Shown: piece by piece, positions 24,223 to 26,998 of the stretch | Layout: every line of letters begins with the position of its first letter | Numbering within the stretch: the first letter of the stretch is position 1 | Source of the DNA: a virus | Strand: one strand, 5' to 3' | Virus record (IMG/VR): IMGVR_UViG_3300025806_000166 | Location: 1 to 26,998 of that record | DNA: 26,998 bases | Program-made: the position numbers and the translations under genes | Notes under the pieces: generated by a model | Told to the model about the DNA's origin: nothing | What the model saw: only the letters and a program-made list of their open reading frames with translations | Database searches by the model: none

Positions 24223-24613
24223 AATTTTGCTCCTTTGTTTTTAAATTTATTAATCTTTGTAAGTCATGTTTCTCTACAATAAAATCCAACTCCTTACTCT
24301 CTTGTTCATTCCACATACGGAATAGTTTATACACATATTGTCGTGACACACCTACCTCACTGGCAATTTTATTACCATTGATTCCTTCTGCACGTAACTG
24401 CCTGATCATATCAGTACGCTTTGCGCTTTCGGGTGGGTTAGGAGGTTGACACAATGCATCATACTCATGTTGTGGAAGGTTCAAGCTAAGCTGATACCTT
24501 ATCGTAGAGACTGGTTGCAAGATGATGTTCGCTATCTGTGTTAGCGAGTCACCACGCTTGCGTAATTCTATGGCTTGTTCAAGCCAGTATGGGGATTTAT
24601 TTCTTCTTGGCAT
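24212..24613 (-). CDS. Protein with two helix-turn-helix segments, candidate regulator
   Basis: The 133-residue product has two likely helix-turn-helix segments: about 22-45 (DSLTQIANIILQPVSTIRYQ) and about 78-97 (GINGNKIASEVGVSRQYVYK). The second resembles the Trp-repressor or resolvase-type helix-turn-helix. A helical tail follows. It could be a phage transcription regulator or a small terminase-like DNA-binding protein. It is placed in an early-type operon and overlaps the ADP-ribosyltransferase-like gene upstream by 17 bases, which favours a regulator. Its target is unknown; the repeats at 21535-21613 and the GTTTAAAC sites are candidates worth testing. Confidence 0.75.
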   Translation of the reverse strand: MPRRNKSPYWLEQAIELRKRGDSLTQIANIILQPVSTIRYQLSLNLPQHEYDALCQPPNPPESAKRTDMIRQLRAEGINGNKIASEVGVSRQYVYKLFRMWNEQESKELDFIVEKHDLQRLINLKTKEQNYVE

Positions 24614-25586
24614 TGTTTTCCTCTGCTTGTCTCATAGCACTGTCTATGATGTCGTCTAACTCTGCATTGGTAGCAGGCTTGCAACCATTCATTTCATCTA
24701 GCTTTTCTCGTGATGCTTTTAATTGCTCTGCTTGTTTGACTACACCACGTGGGTCGCCCTCAAGTATGTCCTTACCTGTGATGTACCTATCATGTGCATG
24801 TGAAAACCATGAAGGCGAAAACGTATCAAGATCATTCTTTGCTATAAGAGATATTAAATCTTCAAACCACATGACATACCTACGGACACAATTAACACCT
24901 TCCCTTTCTATGTCAAATATCCAGTGACTCTCAGCCATAGACCTCAAGTCCTCTTTGCTCATCGTCTGCCTATACCTACCTGTCTGCACCATGTGATACA
25001 CATTCGATGTGTCACTGAACTTCTTGAACTCCTCACCCCTAAGTATGGGGTCGTTAGCACGCTCTCTACCTACAATGATTACCTTCTTAGGTAGCACGAC
25101 TATTTCTTTCTCATGTCTGTTGTCGTATGCACATATGATATCTGTCTTACGTACCATGCCTTGTAACAATATGTATTGTTTATCTATTGCCATACGTAAC
25201 GCAAACTTCTCAGCTACCTTTCTATCAGTAGACCACGAACACCCTTGCTCATTGAATCCATGACAACCCCTGAACACTGCGAACTCATCAGGCAAACTGT
25301 CATAGAAATCCCTGTCCACTTCTTCTAGTGTGTGTAAACGAGACTGATCCTGCAACATGTCGTAGTTGTATCCCCATTCATCGTACTCAAACATGTCATT
25401 GATGTGATCTATGTAGTCGCTTGGATTCTCAATAGTATTCCACCATCTATGAAAGACAGTCCAAAAATTGAGAGGTGCTACCTGCTTGTGTATAGCATGC
25501 AGTGCCTCAATCCTATATGGCTTGTCCACATGTATCATCAATTCTTCTATGTCTTTCAACTGTTGTTTTGTTTCTTCTTTATTCAT
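24597..25586 (-). CDS. ADP-ribosyltransferase-like protein
   Basis: The 329-residue protein contains the R-S-E layout of arginine-type mono-ADP-ribosyltransferases. Arg106 lies in AVFRG and a Ser-Trp-Ser-Thr block at 117-120 is followed by a helix (DRKVAEKFALR). A strand region leads to E159-K-E161 in RHEKEIVVLP, the E-x-E catalytic pair. The first 95 residues and the last 130 are helical and unassigned. Phage enzymes of this class (T4 Alt, ModA, ModB) modify host RNA polymerase, ribosomes or other targets early in infection. AGGA precedes the ATG by 7 bases, and a hairpin at 25603-25647 lies just upstream. Catalytic residues are visible; target and activity are inferred. Confidence 0.75.
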   Translation of the reverse strand: MNKEETKQQLKDIEELMIHVDKPYRIEALHAIHKQVAPLNFWTVFHRWWNTIENPSDYIDHINDMFEYDEWGYNYDMLQDQSRLHTLEEVDRDFYDSLPDEFAVFRGCHGFNEQGCSWSTDRKVAEKFALRMAIDKQYILLQGMVRKTDIICAYDNRHEKEIVVLPKKVIIVGRERANDPILRGEEFKKFSDTSNVYHMVQTGRYRQTMSKEDLRSMAESHWIFDIEREGVNCVRRYVMWFEDLISLIAKNDLDTFSPSWFSHAHDRYITGKDILEGDPRGVVKQAEQLKASREKLDEMNGCKPATNAELDDIIDSAMRQAEENNAKKK

Positions 25587-25602
25587 AATTTTCCTATAAG
25601 GT

Positions 25603-25647
25603 GAGGACGAATGAGGAGATAGTAGTAATTTAAATTCATCCGCCCTC
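25603..25647 (-). promoter_or_regulatory. 12-bp hairpin in the leader of the ADP-ribosyltransferase-like gene
   Basis: GAGGACGAATGA (25603-25614) and TCATCCGCCCTC (25636-25647) pair along 12 positions on the minus-strand transcript, with two G-U pairs and a 21-base loop. On the plus strand those two positions would be A-C mismatches, so the structure is specific to minus-strand RNA. It lies between the 66-residue gene and the ribosome binding site of the next gene. No U-run follows; attenuation or RNA processing is likelier than simple termination. Confidence 0.5.
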
Positions 25648-25651
25648 GTTG

Positions 25652-25852
25652 TTATTTATTTTCTATTGCATCGTGTACTTGTTTTGCAATCACGATACCC
25701 CAAAGACAATCGGATTCAAGAGACCTGTGTAGCCATTGGTTTGCACTGTTTAAACGCTGTTGCTTCATCTGGTGCTGTTCAGGTGTTGTAAAATCAACTG
25801 TTACTTCTTTCGGTTTGATGCGCCATGCCATAGGTTTCTTTACAGACTGCAT
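25652..25852 (-). CDS. Hypothetical small basic protein
   Basis: The 66-residue product is basic at the start (QSVKKPMAWRIKPK), followed by a Gln-rich helix (TPEQHQMKQQRLNSANQWLH). No motif or membrane segment is visible. The start lies 13 bases inside the preceding gene's end, consistent with coupled translation. A GTTTAAAC site lies inside it (25748). Unknown function; real-gene status rests on operon fit. Confidence 0.55.
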   Translation of the reverse strand: MQSVKKPMAWRIKPKEVTVDFTTPEQHQMKQQRLNSANQWLHRSLESDCLWGIVIAKQVHDAIENK

Positions 25853-26277
25853 GACAATGTATCCTCTGTCTCTAGTGCCTTCTTCAAGAAACTTATTAAT
25901 GAATCCTGTTCTTTTTGCAGGTACTGCATAGCATCATCATGTCCCCATTCATCAGGCATATGCTCTATGAAGTCACTACTAACTGACAAAGGTTTATCTT
26001 CAATCAGTTCAAGAAAGGTTTCTATGCCCTCTTTATTAAGAGTTCCTTCATCATCTAGCATGGGTAACACATCAGTCCACCATGACAAACCCATTGCCCA
26101 CAGCACACTACCTGAGTTGTACGAGTCTCTGTAATACACATCACCCTGTACATATATCTTATCGTACAAGGGTTCAAGCTGTTCATGTGAGGGATGATCA
26201 CCCAACTCATCTAACAACACCCTATGCTCTGCCATTCTTTCATCGTATGCCTTCGCCATATATACATCTGCACCCAT
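25840..26277 (-). CDS. Conserved hypothetical protein with GADVY and DSYN motifs
   Basis: The 145 residues begin with MGADVYMAKAYDERM. The central YYRDSYNSGSVLWAMGLSWW (about 48-67) is the most recognisable part, and a helical C-terminus ends in CSL. Proteins with 'GADVY' and 'FRDSYN..SVLW.LGLSWW' are widespread in bacteria and phages as unknowns (from memory). No catalytic motif is evident. The start overlaps the stop of the small gene upstream (TAATG), and GGAG lies upstream, so it is strongly coupled. Confidence 0.75.
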   Translation of the reverse strand: MGADVYMAKAYDERMAEHRVLLDELGDHPSHEQLEPLYDKIYVQGDVYYRDSYNSGSVLWAMGLSWWTDVLPMLDDEGTLNKEGIETFLELIEDKPLSVSSDFIEHMPDEWGHDDAMQYLQKEQDSLISFLKKALETEDTLSCSL

Positions 26278-26414
26278 TACACTTTCTCCTTATTTTTTTT
26301 ATTTAATTTTAGTTTTAACACCCATCGCTTGGGCATCTTACGTTTGCCCACAACTCCATCGACCTCATCAGGGCAACTGTCTCGCCACACCTTCTCAGCA
26401 TCTTTAAGATTCAT
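26277..26414 (-). CDS. Very small basic protein (45 aa), translationally coupled
   Basis: This 45-codon frame fills the gap between two larger minus-strand genes. It begins at the ATG at 26414 with GGAGG 7 bases upstream, one of the strongest ribosome binding sites in the operon. It overlaps the preceding gene's end by 11 bases, and its stop overlaps the next start as TAATG. The product starts MNLKDAEKVWRDSCPDEVDG and ends in a very Lys-rich tail (KLKLNKKNKEKV). There is no recognisable family. The site and the exact fit argue for a real gene. Confidence 0.65.
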   Translation of the reverse strand: MNLKDAEKVWRDSCPDEVDGVVGKRKMPKRWVLKLKLNKKNKEKV

Positions 26415-26733
26415 TGACTACCTCCGAGATTCTTTGTTTGTATTCTTCATCAGACAACAATCCTGACTGATGCATGCTCGTTATGTGTGGCTCAGAATTT
26501 AAGTAAAATATTTCTAACTCTTCAATGTGACGAATAGCATCCTGCTTGAATTGAAAGCTTTTCATTTCTTCAAACTGAATACATTTTGTATACCTACAAT
26601 TTGCACAGAAGAATACTTGATAGTCACCCCCTATATGAATTGATCTGTATATCAAATAAAATCCTGATGCACCTTCGATGACATCACCAAATTTTTTAAG
26701 ATTTATATTTGTATTTTGTGAGGGTAATGTCAT
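26404..26733 (-). CDS. Hypothetical protein with Cys cluster
   Basis: The 109-residue protein has a beta-rich first half (GFYLIYRSIHIGGDYQVFF) followed by C-x2-C-x4-C (FFCANCRYTKC) and a helical C-terminal half. The Cys cluster may bind a metal, but a fourth ligand is not obvious. GGAG lies 7 bases before the ATG, and the start overlaps the upstream stop as ATGA. It is in the early-type operon and its function is unknown. Confidence 0.6.
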   Translation of the reverse strand: MTLPSQNTNINLKKFGDVIEGASGFYLIYRSIHIGGDYQVFFCANCRYTKCIQFEEMKSFQFKQDAIRHIEELEIFYLNSEPHITSMHQSGLLSDEEYKQRISEVVNES

Positions 26734-26930
26734 TGGTTTCTCTCCAGTAATTGCACACCCATCTTCCGTAACATATCCATCACCATGTTATGCAACGCTA
26801 GGTTAGGTTCTTTGCGGAACACAAGTGTCTCATCGTTTAAACTATCTCTTGCAGTCAATAAGATGTCGCCATCGTTCTTGAATTCAACAGTCATTGTTAG
26901 TTCCCCATCAGGGATGTTTTCATTTTCCAT
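26730..26930 (-). CDS. Hypothetical small acidic protein
   Basis: The 66-residue product begins MENENIPDGELTMTVEFKND, has a predicted beta sheet followed by a helix (ALHNMVMDMLRKMGVQLL), and contains no known motif. GGAG lies about 6 bases before the ATG, inside the last codons of the upstream partial gene. The stop overlaps the next start by 4 bases. A GTTTAAAC site lies inside it (26835). Function unknown. Confidence 0.6.
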   Translation of the reverse strand: MENENIPDGELTMTVEFKNDGDILLTARDSLNDETLVFRKEPNLALHNMVMDMLRKMGVQLLERNQ

Positions 26931-26932
26931 AC

Positions 26933-26998
26933 TTACTCCAGTTCAAAGTTAATTAATACGCTACACTTGCCAACAATCATGTCACCAAACGCAGTACG
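26933..26998 (-). CDS. Partial CDS running off the right edge
   Basis: The minus-strand frame is open from base 26998 to a stop at 26933-26935, giving the last 21 residues (ending GKCSVLINFELE). It lies two bases upstream of the next gene, whose ribosome binding site is inside it, so it is probably the C-terminus of a real gene of the same operon. Too little is present to identify it. Confidence 0.5.
   Translation of the reverse strand, partial: RTAFGDMIVGKCSVLINFELE

Larger units (their letters stand above)
3666..26842. repeat. Dispersed palindrome GTTTAAAC, 16 copies
   Basis: Exact copies begin at 3666, 4320, 5121, 8322, 10653, 15154, 15301, 16329, 16712, 17924, 19390, 20748, 22759, 23864, 25748 and 26835. 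The base composition predicts about one copy. They lie in genes on both strands and in at least two codon phases (TTT-AAA, coding Phe-Lys, and TTA-AAC, coding Leu-Asn). A G follows in 9 of 16. Related palindromes such as CTTTAAAG and ATTTAAAT are rare by comparison. None lies in 1-3665 or 10661-15153. Its role is unknown. Confidence 0.8.

Noticed and set aside
23905-24282. Plus-strand frame overlapping the end of the primase-helicase
   Set aside because: It is opposite two overlapping minus-strand genes, has a membrane-like random composition and no ribosome binding site.

Overview
The window looks like part of a tailed-phage genome (or an integrated or metagenomic copy of one) from a low-GC, probably marine, Gram-negative host. 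The phage assignment rests on a 3033-residue polyvalent virion-type protein, a T4-type lysozyme, an overlapping spanin pair and a compact recombination and primase-helicase set. A Gram-negative host is inferred from the spanins, the lipoprotein signals and the outer-membrane curli channel. A SAR11- or OM43-like host is only a guess from base composition and gene style. No tRNA, rRNA, CRISPR array, integrase, terminase, capsid gene or DNA polymerase is visible.

Layout. Bases 2-10485 (+) hold the end of a structural-type gene and the giant protein. Bases 10478-11901 (+) hold the endolysin and four small single-span membrane proteins (holin candidates). Bases 11907-16618 (+) hold an unexpected five-gene cassette: CsgF, CsgG, a curlin-repeat protein, a FecR-domain protein with a curlin-like tail, and a CHASE2 adenylate cyclase. 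Bases 16651-17377 (+) hold an inner/outer spanin pair, so the curli-cyclase cassette sits inside the lysis module. Bases 17379-21444 (-) hold the recombination arm: Cas4/RecB-like exonuclease, ERF annealase, SSB-like protein, DUF968-type HNH protein, a possible nuclease-fold protein and three small conserved or unknown proteins. Bases 21445-21951 are a divergent non-coding region with repeats, promoter-like boxes and a strongly structured RNA candidate. Bases 21952-23957 (+) hold a small replication-type protein and a T7 gp4-like primase-helicase. Bases 23950-26998 (-) hold a tightly overlapping early-type operon of small genes, including an ADP-ribosyltransferase-like protein and a protein with two helix-turn-helix segments.

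How the parts may work together. Exonuclease, annealase and SSB would perform recombination-dependent replication with the primase-helicase. Lysozyme, holin candidates and spanins would lyse the cell. The inserted cassette has parts for every compartment: a cytosolic cyclase with its sensor in the periplasm, a periplasmic FecR protein, a gated outer-membrane channel and a secreted amyloid-like substrate. This suggests a phage-encoded secretion and cAMP-signalling system expressed with the lysis genes; its role is inference.

At the DNA level the palindrome GTTTAAAC occurs 16 times on both coding strands and in two codon phases, where about one would be expected. The larger gaps in the replication arm (17605-17738, 19750-19897, 21445-21951, 25603-25647) all contain inverted repeats.
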